From contig NC_030811.1 of assembly GCF_001704415.2 (NCBI RefSeq), positions 4,870,501-4,934,500 on the forward strand: DNA of 64,000 nt, in the 5' to 3' direction. Below the pieces are notes generated by a model that was not told the DNA's origin, searched no databases, and was given only the letters and a program-made list of their open reading frames with translations. The position numbers were made by a program, and so were the translations under genes. The DNA is from Capra hircus (lineage: Eukaryota > Chordata > Mammalia > Artiodactyla > Bovidae). Shown here piece after piece: positions 10,553 through 20,767 of this stretch; the first letter of the stretch is position 1, and each line of letters begins with the position of its first letter.

Positions 10553-11500
10553 GCTGATTAGCTTTCTATGATGTGGTTTTGTTTTAGTCGCTGTGGGATT
10601 GTGGTTCTTCTTGCTTCTTCTGTCTACTCTCTGATGGAGGAGGCTAAGAGGCTCGTGTAAGCTTCCTGATGGGAGGGACTGGTGGTGGGAAAAACTGGGT
10701 CTTACCCTGGGCAGGGCCTTGCTCAGTAAAGCTTTAATCCAATGATCTGCTGATGGATGGGCTCCCTCCTGGGTAGCTTTTTGGCCTGAGGGGGCCCAGC
10801 TCTGGGGCCTACGGGCTCTCTGGTCGGGTTAATGGTGACCTCCAAGAGTCTACCAAAGGGGACCTTCCCAGACAGCTGCTGCCAGTCCCCCCATCCCTGC
10901 GGTGAGCCCGTGCTGGCCCATGCCTCCACAGGAGGCCATCCAACGCTAGCAGGTAGTTTTGGTTCAGCTTCCTGTGGAGTCACTGCTTCCTTCCTCTGAA
11001 TCTTGGTGCCTGCAAGGTTTTGTTTGTGCCCTCCAGTCCATGGGGTCACAAAGAGTCGGACGCGACTGAGCGACTACACTTTCACTTTCCAAGCCTGGAG
11101 TCTCTGTTTACCCCCGTCCTGTGGGAGTCTTGTAATCAAATCCTCCTGGGCTTCAAGGTCAGACTCCCCGGGGACTCCCTGTCCCTTTCTTGGGTCTCCA
11201 GGCTGGAAAAGCCTGACGTTGGGTTCCAAACCTTCACGACAGTGGGAGAACCTCTTTGATATTATTGCTCTCTAGTTGGTGGGTTGCCCACTGGTGGGTA
11301 TGGGATTTGATTTTATCGTGATCGTGCCCCTCCTACCGTCTTGCTGTGGCCTCTTCTTTGTCTTTGGACGTGGGGCATCTTTTTTGGTAGGTTCCAGCGT
11401 CCTCCTGTCCCTGGTGGGTCAGTAGCTAGTTGTGATTTTGTGCTCTCAGAGGAGATGAGTGCACATCCTTCTACTCCACCATCTTGGACTGGAAGTCCTC
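10553..11500 (-). promoter_or_regulatory. L1 5'-UTR (internal promoter region)
   Basis: About 950 bp upstream of the ORF1 start, clearly more GC-rich than the neighbouring DNA. In intact L1s this region holds the RNA polymerase II internal promoter. The 'accatcttgg' near 11480 is, on the minus strand, the CCAAGATGG-type YY1 site found at L1 starts. A short Bov-tA tail fragment interrupts at about 11032-11090. Confidence 0.75.
11032..11090 (+). mobile_element. Bov-tA 3'-end fragment
   Basis: About 57 bp of BovB-derived SINE tail (gtccatggggtcacaaagag to gactacactttcacttt) interrupts the L1 5'-UTR. It is strongly 5'-truncated. The target duplication is unclear (ccctcca against tttcca). Confidence 0.75.
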
Positions 11501-11571
11501 CCCTAGGGGGTCATTTTTAACGTTATTTATGGTATCTCCCATTGAACAGAGCTTAAATTTTTTTCTGTTCT

Positions 11572-12165
11572 GTTCAGTTCAGTTCAGTCGCTCAGTCGTG
11601 TCCGACTCTTTGCGACCCCGTGAATCGCAGCACGCCAGGCCTCCCTGTCCATCACCAACTCCCGGAGTTCACTCAGACTCACGTCCATCGAGTCAGTGAT
11701 GCCATCCAGCCATCTCATCCTCTGTCGTCCCCTTCTCCTCCTGCCCCCAATCCCTCCCAGCATCAGAATCTTTTCCAATGAGTCAACTCTTTGCATGAGG
11801 TGACCAAAGTACTGGAGCTTCAGCTTTAGCATCATTCCTTCCAAAGAAATCCCAGGGCTGATCTCCTTCAGAATGGACTGGTTGGATCTCCTTGCAGTCC
11901 AAGGGACTCTCAAGAGTCTTCTCCAACACCACAGTTCAAAAGCATCAATTCTTCGGTGCTCAGCCTTCTTCACAGTCCAACTCTCACATCCATACATGAC
12001 CACAGGAAAAACCATAGCTTTGACTAGACAGACCTTTGTTGGCAAAGTAATGTCTCTGCTTTTGAATATGCTATCTAGGTTGGTCATAACTTTTCCTCCA
12101 AGGAGTAAGCGTCTTTTAATTTCATGGCTGCAGTCACCATCTGCAGTGATTTTGGAGCCAACATC
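11572..12165 (-). mobile_element. BovB LINE, 5'-truncated
   Basis: From the tail repeats at 11572 through the C-terminal and thumb region to the 'ITADGDC' codons near 12150. An open frame on the minus strand from 12330 to 11584 covers the whole piece; its first codons come from flanking DNA. It contains CESWTVKKAEHRRIDAFELW and RMRWLDGITDSMD. The YADD catalytic box lies upstream of the truncation, so no active enzyme can be made. Confidence 0.95.
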
Positions 12166-12247
12166 TAAAAATCTTTTCTTTATGTTGTCTGAGTGGTGTC
12201 CTACAGGACCCGGGCCTTCCTTATACCCCCAAACAAAAAGAAAAAAA

Positions 12248-12362
12248 AATTTTTTGGCCACTCCTCGCAGCCTGCTGGATATTATTTCCCTGACCAGGGA
12301 TCCAACCCATACTCCATGCAGTGAAAGCACAGAGCCCTAACCATGGGCCACCGGGAAAGTTC
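12248..12362 (-). mobile_element. CHR SINE
   Basis: Antisense CHR (tRNA-Glu-type head): plus strand 'tttttggccactcctcgcag', 'ccctgaccagggatccaacc', 'accatgggccaccgggaaag'. The A-tail reads as the T-run after 'aaaaagaaaaaaaaa'. Confidence 0.85.
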
Positions 12363-12479
12363 TTGCCGTTTTATTTTTAGTGTTTAAGTCTTTACTTCAT
12401 GAAACTAATATAATGTTATATGTCAATTATACCTCAAATTTTTTAAAAAAGAGGAGGGAAAAAGTGCTTGAGTCTACCT

Positions 12480-12935
12480 TCTTTTCCCCACTAATTTGAA
12501 ATTTTGTTTTTATTATTCAAATTTAATCTTTATCAAATGCTAAGTTCCTACTGTGAACTGACTTGTTTCTAATTTCTTCTGTGTGATTCTTTATTTCTTC
12601 CTATGCCAGTTTTCATTGTCATAGTTTTATACTAAATTTGATATTTAGGAGGATAAATTTCCCCTGCTGTCATTCCTTTTTTTTTTTTTTTAATGTATTT
12701 GGCTGTTCTTCCACTCTCTGCTGTTCCAATTAATCTTTAGAATCAACTTACAAATACACAATTTAAAATTAATTAGAATTTTGTTTAAAATGGCATTGAA
12801 TTTATGGAATAATTTGGAAGTAATTAATATCTTCCTAACAATGAGTCTTCTTGTTTAGAAAACAAAATAAATCACCATTTTTTAAGGTATTCTTCATGTT
12901 CTTGAGTAAGTTTTAGAGAGCTCCTTTACAGATAA
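12480..12935 (-). mobile_element. Decayed old L1 fragment
   Basis: Antisense L1 ORF2-like text: 'aaaatggcattgaatttatg' and 'aatatcttcctaacaatgag' parallel the family phrases for 'initial amino-acid' blocks before the C-terminus. AT-rich, with a T-run near 12680. It probably continues to about 13620 around a SINE. Confidence 0.55.
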
Positions 12936-12937
12936 TG

Positions 12938-13180
12938 CCTCCAAGGTAGTACCATTGGTAAAGAACCCACCTGCCAGTGCAGAAGACTCAGGTTCAAACC
13001 CTGGGTCAGGAAGATCCCCTTGAGTAGGAAATGGCAACCTACTCCAGTCATCTTCCCTGGAGGAGGGCATGGCAACCCACTTCAGTACTCTTGCCTGGAA
13101 AATCCCCATGGACAGAGGGGCCTGGTGGGCTACAGTCCACGGAGTTGCAAGGAGTGGGAATGGCTGAGCACACATGTTAC
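12938..13180 (+). mobile_element. Bov-tA SINE
   Basis: Sense copy: 'taaagaacccacctgccagt' head, 'agtaggaaatggcaacctac', and a second 'gagggcatggcaacccactt' block. The BovB-derived tail ends near 'tggctgagcacacatg'. The doubled centre is common in this family. Confidence 0.9.
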
Positions 13181-13629
13181 AGGTAACAGAAGTAACATAC
13201 TTATCATTATGCTTATTCAGAGATACTTTACTTTGTATTTTTTGTGGGTTTTTGTTTTGTTTTTTCAGTTGAATTCTTCTTTTCCATTAGATTTTCTAAT
13301 TTACTGTTATTATTGTCATGACTATTAATTTTTTTTTTTACTTATAACTAGCTATCCTACTGTGATCTTTTTACCTGAAAATCTTAGTTTTTCAGTGGAT
13401 TTCCACAGATTTTGTAAGTGGCCAGTCATGTCATATGTCAGTAAAGATAAAGAAGTCACTTCCTGCTGTAGCTGTCGTCGCCTCTGTTTGTTTTACAGCA
13501 GGGGTGGTCCTGCAATGAGATAATGACCGTGGTCACGACAGCACTCCTGCCTTGTTCCTAGCAGGGTTTTTTCAGCTCTAGGTATGGCATTTGTGTTGAC
13601 TTTTTTTTTTTAATTATCTATTCCTAGGT
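13181..13629. other. AT-rich DNA, possibly the same old L1
   Basis: T-runs at 13330 and 13600. The piece at about 13440-13590 resembles decayed antisense L1 ORF2. No other content is recognised. Confidence 0.35.
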
Positions 13630-14805
13630 TTGTTTCTGTTCATTCGCTAAGTCGTGCCTGACTCTTTGCGACCCCATAAACTGCAGCACGCCAGGTTTCC
13701 CAGTCCTTCATTATCTCCCGGAGTGTGCTCAGTGATGCCCTCCAACTATCTCATCCTCTGTTGCCCCCTTAACCTCTTGCCCTCAGTCTTTCTAGCATCA
13801 GAATCATTTCCAATGAGTTGGCTCTTCTCATCAGCTAGCTGAAGTATTGGAGCTTCAGATTCAGCATCAGTCCTTCCAATGAATATTCAGGACTGATTTC
13901 CTTTAGGATGGACTGATTTGATCTTGCTGTCCAAGGGACTCTCAAGAGTTTTCTCCAACACCACAATTCAAAAGCATCAATTTTTTGGTGTTCTGTCTTC
14001 TTTGTGGTCCAACTCTCCCATCCATACTTGACTACTGGAAAACCATAGTTTTGACTAGATGGACCTTTGTCGGCAAAGTACTATCTCTGCTTTTTAATAC
14101 ACTGTCTAGGTTTATCATAGACTTCTCTTCCAAGGAGCAAAAAAACTGTCTTTTAAATTTCATGGCTGCAGTCACTGTCTGCAGTGATTTAGGAGCCCAA
14201 GAAAATGAAATCTCCTACTGTCTCCACTTTTTCCCCATCTATTTGCCCTGAAGGAAAGGGATCGGATGCTATGATTTTCATTTTTTGAATGTTGAGTTTT
14301 AAGCCAGCTTTTTCACTCTCCTTTTTCATTTTCATCAAGAGGCTCTAGTTCTTCACTTTCTTCCATAAGGGTGGTGTCATCTGCATGTCTGAGGTGATTA
14401 ATATTTCTTCCAGCAATCTTGATTCCAGCTTGTGCTTCATCCAGCCCAGCATTTCATATGATGTACTCTGCATATAAGTTAAATAAACAGAGTGACAATA
14501 TACAGCCTTGATGTACTCCTTTCCAAATGTTCCATGTCCAGTTCTAACTGTTACTTCTTGACCTACATGTAGGTTTTTCAGGAGGCAGGTAAGGTGGTCT
14601 GGTATTCCCATCTCTTTAAGAATTTTCCACAGTTTGTTCTGATCCATACAGTTAAAGGTTTTAGCAAAGTTAATGAAGCAGAAGTAGATGTTTTTTTGGA
14701 GCTCTCTTGCTTTTTTTATGATCCAGTGGATGTTGACAATTTGATCTCTGGTTCCTCTGCCTTTTCTAAGTCCAGCTTGAACATCCGGAAGTTCTTGATT
14801 CACTA
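13630..14805 (-). mobile_element. BovB LINE, about 1.2 kb, 5'-truncated
   Basis: Starts without the perfect tail repeats (ctgttcattcgctaagtcgt) and runs through the C-terminus, thumb, YADD-region position (about 14380) and finger/palm region to about 14805. The minus-strand frame 14803-14345 holds palm motifs (AGLRKGRGTRDQ, then FCFINFAKTFNCMD, where RTE enzymes have FIDFEKAFD). Frameshifts and stops show it is dead, and it is older than the 33946 copy. Confidence 0.93.
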
Positions 14806-14869
14806 CGTGTTTTTCAGGAGTGATTGTTGAATCTTTTGAAATACTGTTGTTTTTTTTTTTGCTTTTCTT

Positions 14870-15130
14870 TAAGAATGCAGTGAACTGGTAGTAGATTTCA
14901 GAATTTTATTTTATTTTATTTTTTATTTTTTGGATTACAAATTTTTGTAAATTATATATATATATTTTTTTCTTACATGCGTTCCCAAACATGAACCCCC
15001 CTCCCACCTCCCTCGCCATAGCATCTCTCTGGGTCATCCCCATGCACCAGCCCCAAGCATGCTGTATCCTGCGTCAGACATAGACTGGAGATTCGATTCT
15101 TACATGATAGTATACATGTTAGTTGTCACC
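14870..15130 (-). mobile_element. L1-BT 3'-UTR fragment
   Basis: Plus strand shows 'tcttacatgatagtatacat' and 'gcaccagccccaagcatgct', phrases of the cattle L1 3'-UTR in antisense. It is preceded by T-rich (ttta)n sequence that reads as the A-rich tail. The 5' end is truncated. Confidence 0.85.
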
Positions 15131-15520
15131 CTGCATATTAATCTTTTTATTTTTGTTTTCCATTGACATCTAATTGACATACAGTGTTATATTAATTTCA
15201 GGTGTACAACATAGCAGTTTAACATTTATATACATTACAAGGTGATCACCACAGTAAGCTAGTTACCATCTGTCACCATTTAAATTTGTCACAATATTGA
15301 CAATATTTCCTGTTCTTCGTATTAGATCCCCTATTCTGCCTATCCTTCCACTTCAATCCTCTCTGGTATCCACTAGTTTATTCTCAATATCTGTGAATCT
15401 GTTTCTGTTCTGTTTTGTTAATTTGCTTTATTTATTTATATATTTTAGATTCCTCCTATAAATGAAGTCATATGGTATTTACTAATTTTTTTAATTGATT
15501 GGTAGATTTGATTTACTAAT
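15131..15520 (-). mobile_element. Older L1 3'-UTR fragment
   Basis: Antisense L1MA-type 3'-UTR: 'ttcaggtgtacaacatagca', 'acaaggtgatcaccacagta', 'taaatgaagtcatatggta'. It abuts the younger L1-BT piece. Confidence 0.8.
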
Positions 15521-15537
15521 ATTTTATTTGGCATTTT

Positions 15538-15736
15538 TCATCAGTTGTGTCCAACTCTTTGTGACCCCATAGACTGTACCCTGCCAGGCTCCTCTGTCCA
15601 TGGGATTTCCCAGGCAAGAATACTGGAATGGGTTGCCATTTCCTTTTCTAAGGGATTCTTCCCAACCCAGTGATCAAACCTGGATCTCCTGCATTGGCAG
15701 GTGGATTCTTTACCACTGAGCCACCTGGCAAGTCTC
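15538..15736 (-). mobile_element. Bov-A2/Bov-tA SINE
   Basis: Antisense SINE from 'cagttgtgtccaactctttg' to 'taccactgagccacctggca'. The left tail is shortened and ends are plain. Confidence 0.9.
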
Positions 15737-16080
15737 CTCTATGTTTATAGCTCTCTATTTTATATCTTTTGCCAATTTTTTCATCAAGGGTTCCCTAGGC
15801 TTGTAGAATGAATTGAAATTCTTTCTTTTTTCTATTATCTGAAACAGTTGAATACCAAAAAAAAAAAATTATAGTGTCTATAACTTTGGAAGATTTAATA
15901 TAATTTACCTATTATAACATGAAACTGGCTTGGAGTATTTTGGGAAGATAAATCTTTGACCACACTTTCCATTTTTCTATACTTAATAGTTTATGTTTTC
16001 CTAAAATTTTTGAAACAATTGTATCTATGTTTTCAAGCTTATTAAATTTTTTAAAGATTTGGTGTCTCTACTTGTCATTG

Positions 16081-16500
16081 CTGCTACTGCTGCTGCTAAG
16101 TTGCTTCAGCCATGTCTGACTCTGTGCGACCCCACAGACAGCAGCCCACCAGGCTCCCCCGTCCCTGGGCTTCTCAAGGCGAGAACACTGGAGTGGGTTG
16201 CCATTTCCTTCTCCAGTGCATGAAAGTGAAAAGTGAAAGGGAAGTCGCTCAGTCTTGTCCGACTCTGTGCGACCCCACAGACAGCAGCCCACCAGGCTCC
16301 CCCGTCCCTGGGCTTCTCAAGGCGAGAACACTGGAGTGGGTTGCCATTTCCTTCTCCAGTGCATGAAAGCGAAAAGTGAAAGGGAAGTCGCTCAGTCTTG
16401 TCCGACTCTGTGCGACCCCATAGACAGAAGCCCGCCAGGCTTCTCCATCCATGGGATTTTCCAGGCAAGGGTACTGGAGTGGGGTGCCACTGCCTTCTCC
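16081..16500 (-). mobile_element. Three-unit Bov-A2 SINE
   Basis: Antisense Bov-A2 with three monomers instead of the usual two. The first two units repeat with a 143-bp period (unit starts near 16112 and 16255), nearly identical and sharing 'cccccgtccctgggcttctc'. The third ends in 'tggagtggggtgccactgcc'. A CTG-rich lead sits at 16081. CTACTTGTCATTG at 16068-16080 and 16501-16513 is a perfect 13-bp target duplication, so the trimer inserted as one piece. Confidence 0.95.
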
Positions 16501-16756
16501 CTACTTGTCATTGCCTTGTCAAATTTTAGTATTCCTAGCAGTTTTTGCTTAATGATTTTTAAAGCCATGTTGCTCAATTCATGAAGAATCATTGCTGTGT
16601 CTTTGTAATGAATATCTTTTGTTAGTGTGAAGTGTCTGCTTTTAGTCCCATTAATGCTTGTACGTCCTGCTTTCTTTGTTTTCCCTTGTCTTTGTCCATC
16701 CCTGGCTTTTCAACCTCCTTATGGAATTTTGTTTTGGATGTACTTCTTATGAAATG

Positions 16757-17090
16757 CATATAACTTTTCAAAATGCAATATAAGATTTTTTTGTATTTTA
16801 ATAGAATTTAGTCTATTTAATTTTTTACTTAGTCTATTAAAATTTTTAATGATCCCTGATATACTTGGTCTGATTTTTAATATCTTCATGTTTTCTATTT
16901 CAGTGTATGTCTTGTAAAAAGCTTATAACTTTGTTAATGCAATCTGAGGTTCTTGGTATTTTTAAGGAATTTTAATAGAATTTAATCTATTAAAATTTTT
17001 AATGATCCTTGATATGGCTGGTCTGATTATTAATATCTTCATGCTTTGTATTTATCTTGCTTTTTATAGTTTTGCTTTTCTCCCTCCTGG
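16757..17090. repeat. Diverged tandem duplication, period about 164 bp
   Basis: Two copies, about 16757-16920 and 16921-17090, share 'ttttaatagaattta', 'aaatttttaatgatcc' and 'taatatcttcatg' in the same order. They differ at perhaps one base in six. The duplication lies inside the old L1. Confidence 0.7.
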
Positions 17091-17240
17091 CTTTCGCTGC
17101 ATTGATCTAATTTTCTTTATTCCTTTGCCCCCTCAGTTTAGTAATTCTAATTCATTTTGTTTTTCTATTGGCTATATTGCTTTAGCTTGTGTTTATAGTG
17201 AAATGGAAAAACACTGTATATAAATAAGTACTTAACAGAT

Positions 17241-17575
17241 TCTCTTAAGCAAAATGATGACAATGGCAACATCATCAGTGAAACTCTCTTAAATCTTCTA
17301 AATCCACTTCACTTTGCTGACATCATCTAAAACAAAGTTCCTAACTTTAAGGTTCTCCAGTGGACTTTCTTCTTTTGATTCTCTAGCTGCCTACTTACGT
17401 GAATGCTGCTGCCTTGTGTAATGCCGCTTCGCACATGTTGCCTGTGACTTTCCACCTTTGGATGTTGTTCTTTGAAGTGGAATTCTCTTATCATCTGTCT
17501 TGTCACATAGTTCACTCCATGACTGACACAGCTTCTATCCACTCAAACTTAAAAGTGGAAATCATAAGTAGTCTC
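17241..17575. other. Unclassified DNA
   Basis: No repeat is recognised in 335 bp. A minus-strand frame (17542-17327) has no family resemblance. Confidence 0.35.
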
Positions 17576-17845
17576 TGAAATTCATTCAACTAGTCCTGAG
17601 TTTATGGAGCACATGAGATGGCCAGATGATGTTCTGTGTTGTGTAGGTACAGGAGTAAACAGATGAAGGGGGGTCAGATTGGCAGTAAACAGATAATAGC
17701 AAATATATAAACAAGTAGGTGTATAGTACGATGTCCGATGGTAACAAATGCTGTGAGGAGTAGTAAAGAAGAGAGAGGTGACAGGTGATAATAAAGTTGT
17801 TTCATAAGATAAAATAAAATTTAGTTAGTTAGTTCTCTCTCTATT

Positions 17846-17966
17846 TTTTTAGCCAAGCCATACAACTTGCAGGATCTTAGTTTCCCTACCAGAATCTAGA
17901 CAGAACCTGGGGCCTCAGGTGTTAAAACACCAAATCCCAGCCACTGAACTACCAGGAAATTCCCTG
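17846..17966 (-). mobile_element. CHR SINE
   Basis: Antisense CHR: 'tttagccaagccatacaact', 'ccactgaactaccaggaaat'. It inserted into the L2 remnant directly beside a second CHR. Confidence 0.85.
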
Positions 17967-18135
17967 AAATTGCTGTTTTATTTTATTTATTTATTTGGTT
18001 GCACTAGGTCTTAGTTGCAGCACATGGGATCTTCACTGTGGCATGTGGGATCTATTTTCCTGATCAGGGATCAGACTCGGGCCCCCTGTATGGGGAGCAC
18101 AAAGTCTTAGTCACTGGACCACCAGGGAACTCCTG
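17967..18135 (-). mobile_element. CHR SINE
   Basis: Antisense CHR with its A-tail as 'ttttatttatttatttgg', body 'tgatcagggatcagactcgg' and head 'ctggaccaccagggaactcc'. It is tandem with the previous CHR. Confidence 0.88.
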
Positions 18136-18165
18136 TTTTAGATAAGGTGGTTAGTGAAGGCATCT

Positions 18166-18571
18166 TTAGATAATGTGGTTAGTGAAGAATTGATGCTTTT
18201 GAACTCCAACACTGTGGTGTTGGAGAAGACTCTTGAGAGTCCCTTGGACTGCAAGGAGATCCAACTAGTCCAATCTAAAGGAAATCAGTCCTGAATATTC
18301 ACTGGAAGGATTGATACTGAAGCTGAAGCTCCAACATTTTGGCCACCTGATGCGAAGAACTGACTCATCTCAAAAGACCCTGATGCTGGGAAAGATAGAG
18401 GGCGGGAGGAGAAGGGGATGACAGAGGATGAAATGGTTGGATGGCATCACTAACTCGATGGACATGAGTTTGATAAACTCTGGGCATTGGTGATGGGCAG
18501 GGAAGCCTGGTGTGCTGCAGTCCATGAGGTCGCAGAGTCGGACATGACTGAGCAACTGAACTGACCTGAAC
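18166..18571 (+). mobile_element. BovB 3'-end insertion with 5' filler
   Basis: Sense BovB from 'aattgatgcttttgaactcc' (about 18188) to the tail 'gcaactgaactgacctgaac'. An 11-bp duplication, TGAAGGCATCT, lies at 18155-18165 and 18572-18582. The first 22 bp of the insert (18166-18187) are not BovB but copy 18138-18159. Confidence 0.92.
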
Positions 18572-19035
18572 TGAAGGCATCTCTGATGAGGTGATATTTC
18601 AGCAGAACCCTAGAGGCAGTGGTGGAGAATCTTGCAAATATGTGGGGAGAGAACCTTCCGGGCAGAGGAAGCAGCTAGTGCAGAGGCCGACCAGGGGGCA
18701 GTGGGGTGGGGTTCAATGGGCTCACATGCTCCAGGAGTAGCAGGCCTTCATCAGCAAAAGTGAGGATGTTGGGAGGTTCATGGAAAGTCTGGGGGACCAT
18801 GGTAAGGATTTGGGGATTGTACGTTAACCGTAAGCAGAAGGCACTAGAGAGTGTGGGCCTGGGCAGTCACGTTGTCTGGCTCACGTTTTAGGAGGTAAGT
18901 CGGCTGTGGCAGAGCATAGATGCCTAGGAGCAGGACTGGCATGGGAGCAGCTAGGAAGCAAGCTCAACAGGAAAGACGAGCGGCAGCGACCCGGACAGCT
19001 GGCGGCAGGACAGAAAAAGAGACATCGTGCACCCA

Positions 19036-19206
19036 GGCCCACAGACTGCAGCGCGCCAGGCTCCTCTGTCCGTGGGATTCTCCAGGCAAGAATACTGGAG
19101 TGAGTAACCATTCCCTTCTCCAGGGGATCTTCCTGACTCAGGGGTTGAATCCTAGGTCTCCTGCATTGTAGGTGGATTCTTTACTGTCTGAGCCACCAGG
19201 AAAGCC
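19036..19206 (-). mobile_element. Bov-A2/Bov-tA SINE, tail-truncated
   Basis: Antisense SINE missing the first part of its BovB-derived tail: it begins at 'cacagactgcagcgcgccag' and ends 'gagccaccaggaaagccc'. Confidence 0.9.
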
Positions 19207-19309
19207 CTTGTAATACTGTGCCGAGGATTTTATGTAGAATGTGAGAGAAAAACAGATTTCAGTCAGAGATGATGCCATAGTTTTTGGAGTTTGTTTTTTT
19301 TTGTTTGTT

Positions 19310-19441
19310 TGTTTTCGGTTTTGGTTCTTTTGTCCGTACCATGAGGCTTGTAGGATCTTAGTTCCCCAAACAGGGATTGAACCCACGCCCTTAGCGGTGA
19401 AAGCGCACAGTCCTAACCACTGGCATGCCAGGAAATTCCTG
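19310..19441 (-). mobile_element. CHR SINE
   Basis: Antisense CHR: 'ttagttccccaaacagggat', 'cactggcatgccaggaaatt'. Flanking GATGCCATAGTTTTT and GATGCCAGGGTTTTT (near 19271 and 19440) look like a target duplication with two later changes. Confidence 0.88.
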
Positions 19442-19654
19442 ATGCCAGGGTTTTTGATCTGAGTAAAATGATGATGATATTTACTCCAGAAAAAAAATTG
19501 ACAAGGAAAAAGCTGGCTCCATGATTTATAATCATGAAATTTTTTACTTTGGTAATCATGTGCTCAAAGAGGATGATGCAAAGGAAAACTGGAGAGCAAG
19601 ATACTGAGAGCACCAAGTGCTGGCCAGATTGTGGAGCCGCGGGAACTGTGGGAG

Positions 19655-20510
19655 CACACCACGGCACAGCCACTTTGGAAGGCGGCAGGTGGTTCTTACA
19701 AAGCTAAACACACTCTTCGCCTGTGATCCAGCAGTCACACTCCTTGGGGTGCATGCAAGTGAGATGAAAACTTAAATCCACACAAAAATCTGCATATGAA
19801 CGTGAATAGCAGCTTTATTCTTGGAGGCAACAAAATACCCTTCAGTGGGTGAATAAACGATGGTACGTCCATACAAAGGAGTATTATTCAGTGATGAAAG
19901 TAAATAAGTAATGAACCACAAAAAGACATGGCGGAAGCTTGTGTGTGCACTCAGTCATGTCTGACTTTTTGCAGTTCCATGGACTGTAGCCTGCCATGCT
20001 CCTCTGGCAGGCGAGAATACTCAGCTAGGCAAGAATACTGGAGCAGGTTGCCATTTCCTTCTCCAGCAGGTCTTCCCAACCCAGGGATCCAACCTATATC
20101 TCTTGTCTCCTGCATTGGCAGGCAGATTCTTTACCAGCAGTGCCACCTGGGAAGCCCACATATTACCAAGTAGGAAAAAAACCTATCTTAAACAGCTTCC
20201 CTATGTATAATTTCAACTATGATGTCAGATTCTGGAAAAGGCAAAACTCTGGTGACCATAAAAAGATCAGTGGTTGCTAGGGATTCGGGAAGAGGGAGGG
20301 AACGATAAGTGCCCAGAACAAAAGGGATTTTTCTAGCAGAGAAACTATTCTGTATGATTCTGTAATAGTGGATACATGTCATCCTACATTTGGCAAACGC
20401 ATAGAATGTGTATCACAAAGAGCAAAGCTAATGTGAGCTACAGACTTCAGTTAAAACTAAACTATGGCCTTTAGTTATTTGTTAATAATTATAAATATTG
20501 GCTCATTGAG
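19655..20510 (+). mobile_element. Old L1 (L1ME/L1MC-type) 3' end
   Basis: Sense copy of the old L1 3' region: 'ggaggcaacaaaataccctt', 'atacaaaggagtattattca', 'ggaaaaggcaaaactctggt', 'aaagatcagtggttgctagg'. A Bov-A2 interrupts at 19935-20158. No coding frame remains. Confidence 0.75.
19935..20158 (-). mobile_element. Bov-A2/Bov-tA SINE
   Basis: Antisense SINE from 'gtgtgcactcagtcatgtct' to 'tgccacctgggaagccc'. It has a local extra 'ggcgagaatactcagctagg' before 'caagaatactggagcagg', a small internal duplication. Confidence 0.9.
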
Positions 20511-20767
20511 TGTAACAAAAAAAGGGAAAAAAAGGAAGCAGGAAGTGTTATGCATCTTCTGTTAGGTTTACACCCAGCAAAAGCCAGAGAACCTGCTTCA
20601 ACCAACACTTGGAACTCAGGAGCTGAGCAGGAAAAGGAGGTGTCATTACTCCAGGCTCCCTGAGTGGTTTACTCTCTGGCCTCTTTTAAAGGTCAGTTTC
20701 AGAGTCTTTGAATCATTGCCTAAAGAAGGTCATTTTTTTTTTTTTTTTGGTTCAGAAAGCACCTCTT

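Larger units (their letters stand above)
8950..11500 (-). mobile_element. L1-BT-type LINE-1: 5'-UTR, ORF1 and start of ORF2, 3' half missing
   Basis: On the minus strand the element starts near 11500 with the L1 5' end (plus-strand 'tactccaccatcttgg'). It runs through a GC-rich 5'-UTR (about 11500-10553), ORF1 (10552 to about 9460) and only about 30 codons of ORF2 (near 9060-8955). ORF2 is recognised by the endonuclease N-terminal motif of the LNINGL...IKRHRLA type, here decayed. It is broken by BovB (9092-9437) and Bov-A2 (10141-10355). Losing the 3' end while keeping the 5' end is the reverse of normal L1 truncation. Confidence 0.85.
15740..17240 (-). mobile_element. Old L1 (HAL1/L1M-like), decayed
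   Basis: About 1.1 kb of AT-rich antisense L1-like sequence on both sides of a SINE. It includes 'gatatggctggtctgattat' and 'tcttcatgctttgtatttat', as in old L1 interiors. No frame survives. It contains an internal tandem duplication (16757-17090). Confidence 0.5.
17576..18880 (-). repeat. L2-type LINE remnant, interrupted
   Basis: Antisense L2-like phrases at 17576-17800 (tttatggagcacatgagatg, then aatgctgtgaggagtagtaa). They resume at 18583-18880 (gatgaggtgatatttcagca, then aagcagctagtgcagaggcc). Two CHR SINEs and a BovB separate the halves. The L2 name is tentative. Confidence 0.55.

Noticed and set aside
16106..16584. Overlapping open frames of up to 120 codons on both strands
   Set aside because: They are translations of the three-unit Bov-A2 SINE. 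The repeated peptide follows the 143-bp monomer period.
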